DNA from: Corinectria fuckeliana
Lineage: Eukaryota; Ascomycota; Sordariomycetes; Hypocreales; Nectriaceae
DNA length: 34,286 nt
Reading direction: 5' to 3'
NCBI GenBank assembly: GCA_019137255.1
Contig: WPDH01000079.1
Coordinates: 1-34,286, forward strand
Below are positions 11,768-20,289 of the stretch, piece after piece. Under the pieces are notes generated by a model, which saw only the letters and a list, made by a program, of their open reading frames with translations, searched no databases and was not told the DNA's origin. Made by a program: the position numbers and the translations under genes. Position 1 is the stretch's first letter. Each line of letters starts with the position of its first letter.

Positions 11768-11913
11768 TATAAGAGTTAGGGCAGTATACCTAACCTTTAA
11801 TAGAAAGTCCTAGCTGTAAGGCTAAAAAGATTAAACAATTTAAGTAAGCTATATCACTTAATTATGCTACATAATAGATTATAAGAGAGCTCTTAGCAAG
11901 CTGTACTCTTATA
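11768..11913 (-). repeat. TRIM LTR, left copy (3' LTR on minus)
   Basis: 146 bp, TATAAGAG...CTCTTATA. Aligned without gaps to the right copy; differences are mainly C/T or G/A (for example AAAGTCC against AAAGTTC, and CTATATCAC against CTGTGTCAC). This copy keeps ATG-containing TTATGCTAC where the other has TTATACTAT, so the two LTRs were mutated independently. Confidence 0.88.
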
Positions 11914-12289
11914 ATTATCCCCCCCTCTTAACAGCACATCTTAGGCTGCTAGCTTATTAGTAGGTATAGCACAGCCTCTTCTGCTCTAGGCGTAAGCAGC
12001 CTCTTCTGCACTATTATAAAGAGTCAGCCCCTATAAGGTTAGAAATATAGTAATCTTATCGCACCTATATATATATATATATTAAAGGGGGGCTTAGCTC
12101 TTAGGCCTAAGATAACTACTACTATTAACCCCTAAGGCTTTAGTCACAGCAGGCAACTATATATGCTTATCCTTATAAGCTTAGCGCTTATCACAGTTAT
12201 AAGGATCTTTTTTCTATAGTTAGGCCCGCACTAGGACTTAAATATATAACCTTCTGTATAGTACTAAACCTAATATATACTTAAATAAT
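11914..12289. other. TRIM interior, conspicuously under-mutated
   Basis: This 376-bp interior keeps many CA, TG and CG words (GCACAT, AGCACAGCC, AGGCGTAAGCAG, TCACAGCAGGCAAC, GCGCTTATCACAG, CCCGCACTAGG) and runs of C or G (CCCCCCC near 11,919 and GGGGGG near 12,087). It is the least RIP-affected patch of the window. No ORF of useful length is present. Confidence 0.75.
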
Positions 12290-12435
12290 TATAAGAGTTA
12301 GAGTAGTATACCTAACCTTTAATAGAAAGTTCTAGCTGTAAGGCTAAAAAGATTAAACAATTTAAGTAAGCTGTGTCACTTAATTATACTATATAACAGA
12401 TTATAAGAGAGCTCTTAGTGAGCTGTACTCTTATA
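12290..12435 (-). repeat. TRIM LTR, right copy (5' LTR on minus)
   Basis: 146 bp, same termini as the left copy, followed by the target duplication AAATA. It keeps CTGTGTCAC and AACAGATT where the left copy has CTATATCAC and AATAGATT. Confidence 0.88.
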
Positions 12436-12638
12436 AAATAATATTTAATAATAAATATAAAACTACTCTAATACTTTTTAAAGTTAAGATTATATAAGGT
12501 TAAAATAAATACTAGAAAATAGTAGTTACTAGTAAAAGCTTTACTTATATTAGAAAGGCTAGTCTTACTAGAGAGCTTAAAAATTAAATATTATATAAAA
12601 TAAGTATAAAAGCAGAGAAAGCTATTACTAGAAATCTT
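12436..12638 (+). pseudogene. Coding relic interrupted by short LTR element (left half)
   Basis: A plus-strand frame from about 12,505 to 12,638 is nearly open, with Lys/Arg/Glu-rich content such as VVTSKSFTYIRKASLTREL and later KAEKAITRNL. This resembles the charged C-terminal regions of fungal DNA-transposase proteins, but that is only an impression. The short LTR element was inserted at 12,638; the other side of the old locus resumes at 14,448. Confidence 0.35.
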
Positions 12639-12853
12639 TATAATAAGCTAGCTCTTAAGCAGCTATAAAAAGATGCTAAAAGAGATTAGTATTAATAAAG
12701 CTAAAAAAGAGAAAAAAGAGAAAATAAAGCTTTTTACCTATCTAACTTAAATACTTATATAAGCTGCTAACTAACCTAACAGTTAGATCTTATTATCTTT
12801 TAGTAAATAACTTTCTTATTTAGCTTAAGCTAAGTAAAGCTTAAACTATAATA
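12639..12853 (-). repeat. LTR of short element, left copy
   Basis: 215 bp. It contains an AAAGAGAAAAAAGAG purine block shared with its partner, and GCTGCTAACTAACCTAACAG where the partner has GCTGCTAACTAATCTAGTAG. Confidence 0.8.
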
Positions 12854-14232
12854 TACTCTTCTTTTACTAAGAAAAATAAATCCTCTTAGAAAGTTAGCTA
12901 ATAAGTAATCTTAATTATTAATACTACTACTTTATTAGCTATAGCTAGCTATATACTATATATATATAAGTAGTTAGTATAGCTCTAAGTGTAAATTATC
13001 TATTTAGGCTAAGTCTCTTTTTTAAAAAAAATCTAAGTACTACTTAAAAAAAGCATTTTTTTAAGCTTAATAAAAGGTTTTATTAAATATAAAGTTCTTA
13101 TCTAGATTAAATATAAGCTAATAATATAGTATTTTTTTATTATAAGACTATTTCTAGCCTAGCTTAGCTGCTTAGCCCTAATAGGATTAATTACCTAGAT
13201 TAATCTAGCTTAGCTATAAGCAGCCTAGCTTTAATAAGCTTCTAGTCTTATAGCTAACTAGAGTTATAAGCTAGTTTTAAGCCTAACTAATCTAGCTATA
13301 AATTAGCCTAGTTTAAGCTTAGCTTACACTTAAATAGAAGACTAGTTATACTTTTAATTTTAGTTAATTTAAGATTAAACTAAATTCTCTTTTCTTTTAC
13401 TTATCTATTTAATTAGAAATTAATCCCTCTAATTAAAAATCTTCTCTTTCTTAAGTAATAGTTTAAGTATACTTAAATTAGTACTAGATTATTTTTATAA
13501 CTTAAGGTAATTTTATTTAAAATGTTTAATTTTATTATAGTGAAAATAATAATAGTAAAGTTAGCTACTTTTAGTATTAATTAAATTAATATATATTATA
13601 TTATTAGATTAGTATAAGGTGTTATTAATAGCAGATTTATTAGGTTAGTAGTTTTTAAAGACTTTATTAAATTCTTTTAGTAAGATAGTAAAAGTGTTAA
13701 ATATAATAAGCTACTTTTTATAATTTAGTTATCTTTTAATAGATAGTTATAACCTAGCTGTAAAAATTAAAATTTTATAATTATTTAGCTATTAGCTTAT
13801 ACTAGCTTTAAAAAGTGTATATTTCTAGTAATTAATATAATTACTTATTTTTTCTCTTTTTTACTACTATTATATAACTAAGTAAAAACTAGTATATTAT
13901 TACTTATAAAGCTTACTAATTATAATATTAATATATATAAAAAACATATTAAGCTAGCTCTTATAATTACTATCTTAAGATACTTTTATAATATATAGTA
14001 AAAATATAGCCTTAAGGTTATTACTAAGCTGTGTATATATATAAAAGAATTATACTTAAGGTTCTCTAATTATAAGTTTATTAATAGTAAATTTATATAT
14101 ATTAAGATTAGCTAAGTAGGAAAATCCTTTAAATATTTAAGCTAGTTAAATACAGGTAAGATCTACTAGTAAGAATCTATTATATAAATCTTACTTTTAT
14201 AAGAGGTTTAGTAAAAAAGGAGCTTTATTAAA
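12854..14232. other. Interior of short LTR element, no clear gene
   Basis: 1,379 bp. Around 13,150-13,330 it is dense in TAGCT/AGCTA words (many AluI-like AGCT sites), which look like a degraded short tandem or palindromic region. A weak plus-strand coding-like frame is visible near 13,980-14,200 (for example IKELYLRFSNYKFI). I recognise no protease, RT or integrase motif. Confidence 0.45.
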
Positions 14233-14447
14233 TATAATAAGCTAGCTTTTAAGCAGTTATAAAAAGGTGCTAAAAGAGATTAGTATTAATAAAGCTAAAA
14301 AAGAGAAAAAAGAGAAAGTAAAGCTTTCTACCTATTTAACTTAAATACTTATATAAGCTGCTAACTAATCTAGTAGTTAAACTTTATTACCTTTTAATAA
14401 ATAGCTTTCTTATTTAGCTTAAGCTAAGTAAAGCTTAAACTATAATA
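14233..14447 (-). repeat. LTR of short element, right copy
   Basis: 215 bp, aligned end to end with the left copy with transition differences. The preceding AAAAAAGGAGC near 14,214 is a second, weaker purine tract, so the minus orientation is likely but not certain. Confidence 0.8.
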
Positions 14448-14673
14448 ATCTCACTTTTAAAAACCCTAAAGTAACTAGAAATTACTTTTAGTATAAGACT
14501 TATTATTATATAAATTCTTATAGTAAACCTTACTATAATACTCTTAGTCTTATTAGTTTTATTTTTATTTAACTATAATTAAGCTTTAAATAGAAAAACT
14601 ATAACTATTAGTAAGTTATTTTTTTAACTTAACTAAAAAACCTTTAAGCTAAAAATAATTCTACTTATACTAA
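14448..14673. other. Right half of the locus split by the short LTR element
   Basis: After the ATCTC target copy the sequence continues with a C-rich ACCCTAAAG near 14,462 and then pyrimidine-rich DNA up to the start of half-LINE copy A. I see no identifiable gene. Confidence 0.4.
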
Positions 14674-16575
14674 CTTTTTATAAATATTTAATAGTTACTC
14701 TTATTATATTTTAATTATACCTTTAAAATTTATTCTAACCTAACTAACTTTCTTTATAAACCTTTTTTACCCTCTTTTTACTCTTATATTATTACTATAT
14801 TATATATAATATATAAGCTAAGTAAAATAAAAAATATTAAGATTATAAACTATCTTTCTTCTCCTCTTAAGAAATTTTTTTTACTATAAAACCTACTCTT
14901 ATTATAAGCTAAGCCTAGTATAAAAATAACTTATAATTAATTTAAAAATCTTATTATTAAGACTAAATATAAACTTAAAGTAATTATCTTAAAAGCTGCT
15001 TTTCTCTTAGTTTAGAAAATAATAGTAACCTTAGCTAATACTATTATAAGCTATACTTAATATATAAGTAGTAAGATCTTAATCTTACTATTTCTTATAG
15101 AAATAATTATAACTACTATTAAAAAAGTAGTATTAACTACCCTTTAGAAAATACTTATTAAGACTTTAACTTAAGCTTAAGTTACTTATAATAAGAGAAT
15201 ATTCTTATTTTTAATAGTACTAATATTAAAAATAATCTCTTCTTATCTTAGTAAGAAGATTATTATTAAGTTGCTTAATATAACTTCTAATATTATATCT
15301 TATATACTATTAAATACTATAGTAATTATTAATTATACTCTCTTAAAAGGTTACTTTTTACTTATAGTAGTTTTATACTATCTTCTTAGTAAGAATATTA
15401 TAGTTCTTTTTTATAAACTAATTATAAATCTCTTAAAAGATAATACTTAGATTTTTACTATTTTTAGTATAAGTATATATTAAGTTTTAAAATAGTTTAT
15501 AATAATTATTAAGAGAGTTTTAACTAATTATATAAAAGGCTTACTTAAGAATCTTATAATAAATATCTAATAAGTAAATAATATTAAAATATATATTATA
15601 AAACTATTATAAAACTATTATATAGTTAAATCTTACTAGTTACTAGTTATATTATTAACTAAACTAATAGATATAAATAAACTTTATAACTAAGATATAA
15701 TTATAACTATAAAAGTTTATTAGACTAAGTCTTATTTAAAAGAGATTTAACTTAAGTAATACTTTAAGTGCTTTTACTTTAGATATATTATATAGTACTA
15801 TTAGAAATAAGCTAAGTATAACTATTATAAGAGAGCTTATTATATAAGAGATATAGTTTACTTTACTTTTAGTAGTAATATCCTCTTAATATATTATAAC
15901 TATAATAAGCTATACTTAGTATAGTTTTATATATATTATATAATATAAAAAGAGTAAAAGTAAATAAAAAATATCTATTTAAAAAGATTTATATAGTTTA
16001 GTATTTTAAATAAGTAGTATAGCTATATAGTATACTTACTATAAGATATAATAGTAGTACTAATACTAATATTAACTATAGTACTAAATAACTTAGCTTA
16101 AAAAGAGCTTAAATAGCTTTTAAAACAGTCTTAAGTTAGACTAGACCTAGGTTTAGCCCTAGTAGTATTTAAGCTAATTAACTAATTTAGAAAGTAAATA
16201 CTTTTAAAAGTTAAAAAAGGTATACTAAGTGATAAAAATAACACTTAAAAAGATAAGAAAGATAAGTAATATAAGTAACTTAGACCTATCTTAAGATTAA
16301 ATAAGTTTTAATATATAATTTAAGCTAAGCTTTATAAGAAGTTATTAAGATAAGTATATAACTAGTTTTTCTTATAAAGTTAATCTGCTTAAAACTTATA
16401 CTATTATATATATATATTAAGCCTAACTTACTTTCCTCTTAAGTGAGAGTAGTAAAAGGTTTTTTATCTTATAGCTTACTATTAGGTTTTTTTTCTCTAT
16501 TATAAACTAGTTTAAGTTACTTAAAAGAAAGTCTAAATAACTCTAAAGTTAAAACAGTATATAAATAAATAAATA
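14674..16575 (+). mobile_element. Half-LINE copy A (ORF1-only non-LTR element), 1.9 kb
   Basis: This copy shares its first base (CTTTTTATAAATATTT; copy B has CCTTTTATAAATATTT) with copies B (16,911) and C (31,582), so the 5' end is not a random truncation. It ends in an ATAAATAAATAAATA tail at 16,561-16,575, typical of a LINE 3' end. Between them lies one gag-like reading frame and no endonuclease or RT. No target duplication was found around this copy. Copy A is the only one not interrupted by another element and is the best reference for the family. Confidence 0.72.
14955..16280 (+). pseudogene. LINE ORF1/gag-like relic with CCHC knuckles (copy A)
   Basis: A plus-strand frame continues from KTKYKLKVIILKA near 14,963 to KELK*LLKQS*VRLDLGLA near 16,105-16,160, broken only by TAA/TAG. 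At 15,760-15,801, YFKCFYFRYII*YY has the spacing C-x2-C-x4-H-x4-C with the second Cys still TGC. AKYNYYKRAYYIRDI and then YYNYNKLYLV*FYIYY follow, matching the second and third knuckles (C..C...H....C and C..C...H-x-A-W...C) of LINE ORF1 proteins. Upstream residues are Ser/Thr/Leu-rich. These proteins bind RNA in the retrotransposition particle. Length is about 440 residues. The knuckles are the firm evidence; the rest of the fold is not identified. Confidence 0.72.
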
Positions 16576-16895
16576 TATTTTAAAGTATTTAAATAACTTA
16601 AATAAGATATTAGTTAATATAAAACTATTAGAGTATACTATTTTTAAGAAAAGATTTAAGTTTTATTAGAATTTTATAATAGTTATTAAGTATATTTATA
16701 AAACTAATAGATAAAGCCTAAAAAAAGCTAAGATTATTAAGATTAATAAGTAAAATAACTATATAAATATTAAAAAGGTAAGGTTTTTTCTTAAGATAGT
16801 AAAATACTATTACTATTAGATTTAATATTATACTTAAATTATAAGACTATTAATAATACTCTTTTAAAAAAATATTAACTTTATATAAAGTAATA
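16576..16895 (+). pseudogene. Coding relic between half-LINE copies A and B
   Basis: The 320 bp between the two copies carry a plus-strand frame near 16,645-16,820 with few stops, basic and aromatic (KFY*NFIIVIKYIYKTN, then KVRFFLKIVKYYY). Before copy B inserted, this DNA was joined to the sequence now starting at 26,520. The family is not recognised. Confidence 0.35.
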
Positions 16896-16910
16896 ACTAA
16901 CAGAAAGTAA

Positions 16911-17964
16911 CCTTTTATAAATATTTAATAGTTACTTTTACTATATCTTAGTTATACTTTTAAAATCTATTTTAACTTAACTAACTTTTTTTATAAATCT
17001 TTTTTACCTTTTTTCCACTCTTATATTATTATTATATTATATATAATATATAAGCTAAGTAAAATAAAAAATATTAAGATTATAAACTATCTCTCTTTTT
17101 TTCTTAAGAAAAGTTTTTCACTATAAAACCTACTCTTACTATAAGCTAAGCCTAGTATAAAAATAACCTATAATTAATTTAAAAATCTTATTATTAAGAC
17201 TAAATATAAACTTAAAGTAATTATTTTAAAAGCTGTTTTTCTCTTAGTCTAAGAAATAATAGTAACTCTAGCTAATATTATTATAAGCTATACTTAATAT
17301 ATAAGTAGTAAGATTTTAATCTTACTATCTCTTATAAAAATAATTATAACTACTATTAAAAAAGTAATATTAGCTGCTCTTTAGAAATTACCTATTAAGA
17401 TCTTAACCTAAGCTTAAGTCACTTATAATAAGAAAATACTTTTATTCTTAATAGTACTAATATTAAAAGTAATCTCTTCTTATCTTAGTAAAAAGATTAT
17501 TATTAGGTTACTTAGTATAGCTTTTAATATTATATCTTATATACTATTAGATATTATAATAATTATTAATTATACTCTTTTAAGAGGTTACCTCTTATTT
17601 ATAGTAGTTTTATACTATCTTTTTAGTAGGGATATTATAGTTTTTTTTATAAACTAATTATAAATCTCTTAAAAAATAATATTTAGATTCTTACTATTTT
17701 TAGTATAAGTATATATTAAGTCTTAAGATAGTTTATAATAGTTACTAAGAGAGTCTTAACTAGTTATACTAAAAGCTTAGTTAAAAACCTTATAATAAAT
17801 ATCTAATAAGTAAATAATATTAAGATATATATTATAANNTAATAAATATAAATAAACTTTATAACTAAAATATAATTATAGTTATAAAGGTTTATTAGAC
17901 TAAGTCTTATTTAGAGGAGATTTAACTTAAGTAGTACTTTAAGTGTTTTTACTTTAAATATATT
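16911..17964 (+). mobile_element. Half-LINE copy B, 5' part
   Basis: This part is colinear with copy A from its first base to the first zinc knuckle. It is preceded by the target copy ACTAACAGAAAGTAA (16,896-16,910), which recurs after the 3' part. The gag frame is cut by the Ty3/gypsy element inside the first CCHC knuckle, after the His position. An NN at 17,838 replaces about 65 bp present in copy A. Confidence 0.8.
17838..17839. other. NN join hiding about 65 bp
   Basis: Left of the Ns copy B matches copy A up to the ATATATATTATAA at about 15,590-15,603; right of them it resumes at AATAGATATAAATAAAC near 15,665. About 65 bp of copy A, including a short tandem AAAACTATTAT duplication, have no counterpart, so the two Ns do not represent the true gap length, unless copy B really carries a deletion. 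Confidence 0.7.
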
Positions 17965-18176
17965 TATAAGAGTTAGCTAATTAAGGTAAGATAAAAAGCT
18001 TTAAGGTAGGTATTTATATATTATAAGACTTTAACTTAGTAAGCAGTTATAAACTGCTTACTAAGATTACTAAGTAATTCTACTTAGTAGCTCTTATACT
18101 CTTAGTATATCTTACTTAGCCTAGTACTAGTTTCTCTTAGAGCTAGTCTTTTAAGCTATAAGCTTATCTTCTTATA
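17965..18176 (-). repeat. LTR (3' LTR of the minus-strand Ty3/gypsy element)
   Basis: 212 bp, the same length as its partner and differing mostly by transitions (for example AAGCAGTTATAAACTGCTTA against AAGTAGTTATAAACTACTTA). It contains a perfect local palindrome TAAGCAGTTATAAACTGCTTA-like core, preserved as TAAGTAG...CTACTTA in the other LTR. Confidence 0.92.
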
Positions 18177-18679
18177 ATTACTCTTTTCTCTAACTATTTA
18201 GTCTTTAGATATATAAGTCTATTCTTAGTTATTATAATTAATATTATTTTATTATTATTATACTATTATCACTTAAGACCTTAGTTATTATAGTAATATA
18301 GCAGTTAGTTAGTACTTACTTTATAACTATTACACAGTTATTAGCTATAAGGCTTTATATTAATAGTAAGCCTATTAGTTAACAGTCTATTAGTAGCTAT
18401 TAAGCTATAAACTATACTAGTATACTTATTTATTTTCTTTTTTTTTCTCTTACTTATACTAACTTTTTTATAATATCTTTTATTATTTAGTTTTCTCTTT
18501 TTAAACTTTTATAAGTTATTTTATCTTACTGCTTTCTTTTATTACTTATAATACTTAAACTATTAAAGTATTATTATTAGTCTGCTTATCTTACTATTAC
18601 TAATTTATTACTTAGATATCTTTTATTTATATAAAGAATATTCTCTATTAGTTTAATAAAAACACTCTTTTTAACTAGA

Positions 18680-20113
18680 TATTTATTAGAGATACCTTTT
18701 ACTTTTTTTATCTAATATAAAAAGCTAACTAGTTTAGTTTACTATATATTTATAGTTCTCTTAAAGCCTGTTATATTTATTATAAGTAATCTAAGTAAAA
18801 GTATATTACTATAAGTTTATTAAGTTTTTACTGCTTTTTATATATTATTAATATCTTTTAAGATTTCTTTAGAGCTTTATAATACTATAATAGTCTTTTA
18901 AAATAAGTTAACTATATATTACTTTTATAATAACCTTAAGAAGTGTTCCTCTAGTTACTAAGTAACTCTTTATAAGCCTCTATTTAGCATATTATACTAG
19001 TATATCTAATATACTACTAATAAGACTATATCTGCTTTTTAAACTTTTACTAACAGCCTGTCTAGTATTACTATTACTAGTACTAAGAAGTCTAGCTAGT
19101 TAACTAAGAAAGTGCTTAGTTTCTTATTCTAGTTAATTAAAGCTTAAACTACTATTAACACCTTAAGGTTCTGCTAAAATACTAGCCTCTTAGAGGATAT
19201 TTCTCTAACTAAATTAGATTATTATATTAAAGCTACTTAGCCTTTTTATTTTTATAATAATAGTACTACTCTTACTATTTATATAGTAATTTTTTAACTG
19301 TTTTATATATTTATCACTCTTATTACTAATATTAAAAAGAAAACACTTTAGGCTTTTCTTATATCTATTAAGTATACTACTATCTCTACTGTTATTAAGG
19401 CTTATAACTATAGTACTTAAGTCTTAGTATATTAAGTTAGCTTTCTAAACTAAAAACCTTTTTACTATAAGGCTATTAGTAGCCCTTCTTATAATATTAG
19501 GTCTAAGTTTAGCAGTTCTAATATTAAGTTTTTAGCTTTATTTACTACTATCTTACTTATTACTTACTTATATCTTATTTTTATTTTTATCTCTAATCTT
19601 AATAAGACTCCTACTAAGCCTACTATTACTTTACTTATTACTTATACTTATACTATCTCTCTCTTAGCTCTCTTATCTCCTATTATTTAGTCTCTTAATA
19701 GTGTTTAGATTTTAGATAACTTAAAAAGCTTTTAGCTTCTTAACAACCTAGCTTTTAAGCTAGACTTTAACACCTAAGCCTCTTTTTTAAGGTTAGACTT
19801 ATTAGCTATCTTTTTTCTTATCACCTAAGCTTTAATAACTTCTTATTATTTTGTTAGTTACCTAAATATTACTAACCTCTCTTCTATTTTAGCTTTTACC
19901 ACCTATAAGTATACCTATAAGACTAAGATTCTTAAGATACTTACTTAAGTTATTAATTTTAGCAGTAAGTCACTCTTACTTTTTACTTACTCTCTTAAGC
20001 AGGCTAAGTATATACCTTTAAAGACTTATTCTTTAAAGTCTAGTAAGTTAGATATTTCTAATATTATATTCTCACCTTTTACTCTTTATAGCATCTTAGC
20101 AAAAAAGTCCTAA
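18680..20113 (+). pseudogene. Antisense coding relic inside the Ty3/gypsy element, unidentified
   Basis: Between pol and the 3' LTR, the plus strand (opposite to gag-pol) has one frame from about 18,680 to the codon near 20,113 in which only about 5 percent of codons are TAA/TAG. That equals the usual Gln plus Trp content of a RIP-treated gene. Its first half reads like a folded domain (SFKISLELYNTIIVF, then LTIYYFYNNLKKCSSSY near 18,860-18,960). The second half is Ser/Thr/Leu-rich with Pro (NLNKTPTKPTITLLIT near 19,600), ending KAKYIPLKTYSLKSS-like and ILAKKS. The family is not recognised. A minus-strand frame over 19,870-20,116 is also partly coding-like, so strand is likely but not certain. 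It may be an element-encoded antisense ORF or captured host DNA. Confidence 0.5.
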
Positions 20114-20289
20114 AAGTAATCTCTATTTTTATTTATATTCTTTATAAGACTCTTTTAGCTTTAAGTGTTAAGTTAGTAGTTATTAGTTTTTTAATTAGTA
20201 GTAACCCTAGTAGTACCTAGTAGTTTATTCTTTTAGTAGTATTTAGCTACTTAGATATTACTAGTAATTTATATTCTTATTATACTTTT

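Larger units (their letters stand above)
11768..12435 (-). mobile_element. TRIM-like miniature LTR retrotransposon, 668 bp
   Basis: Two 146-bp direct repeats (11,768-11,913 and 12,290-12,435) bound a 376-bp interior. Both begin TATAAGAG and end CTCTTATA, the expected RIP products of TG...CA termini (TGTAAGAG...CTCTTACA). The element is flanked by the perfect 5-bp duplication AAATA (11,763-11,767 and 12,436-12,440). Orientation is taken from a purine-rich tract that abuts the left LTR when read on minus (AAGAGGGGGGGATAAT), a good polypurine tract. There is no coding capacity. It is therefore a non-autonomous element; its driver is not evident. No primer-binding site was recognised. Confidence 0.85.
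12639..14447 (-). mobile_element. Short LTR element, 1.8 kb, 215-bp LTRs
   Basis: Two 215-bp direct repeats of identical length and without visible indels (12,639-12,853 and 14,233-14,447) enclose 1,379 bp. They start TATAATAAGC and end CTATAATA, again consistent with RIP-changed TG...CA. Flanks are ATCTT (12,634-12,638) and ATCTC (14,448-14,452), a 5-bp target duplication in which the right copy keeps C before A and the left has T, exactly a RIP change. On minus, a purine-rich AAAAGAAGAGTA abuts the left LTR, a plausible polypurine tract. The interior shows no Ty3/gypsy or copia motif that I could read, so it is probably non-autonomous. Confidence 0.75.

Noticed and set aside
11914..12289. 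tRNA or tRNA-derived SINE promoter in the TRIM interior (B-box-like TTTAAGTCC on minus, GCGGGC nearby)
   Set aside because: The T-arm and acceptor stems do not pair and there is no 5' half; it does not fold as a tRNA.
13980..14220. Gag or pol of the short LTR element
   Set aside because: A weak coding-like frame is present but no motif of any retroelement protein could be read.
14674..16575. Target-site duplication around half-LINE copy A
   Set aside because: Flanks (CTTATACTAA on the left, TATTTTAAAG on the right) do not match; the ends may have been altered after insertion.
19870..20116. Minus-strand extension of pol through this segment
   Set aside because: A minus frame is partly coding-like (for example ILEISNLLDFKE), but it carries more stops than the plus frame and the pol motifs end with the chromodomain-like region near 20,290. 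Kept only as an alternative.
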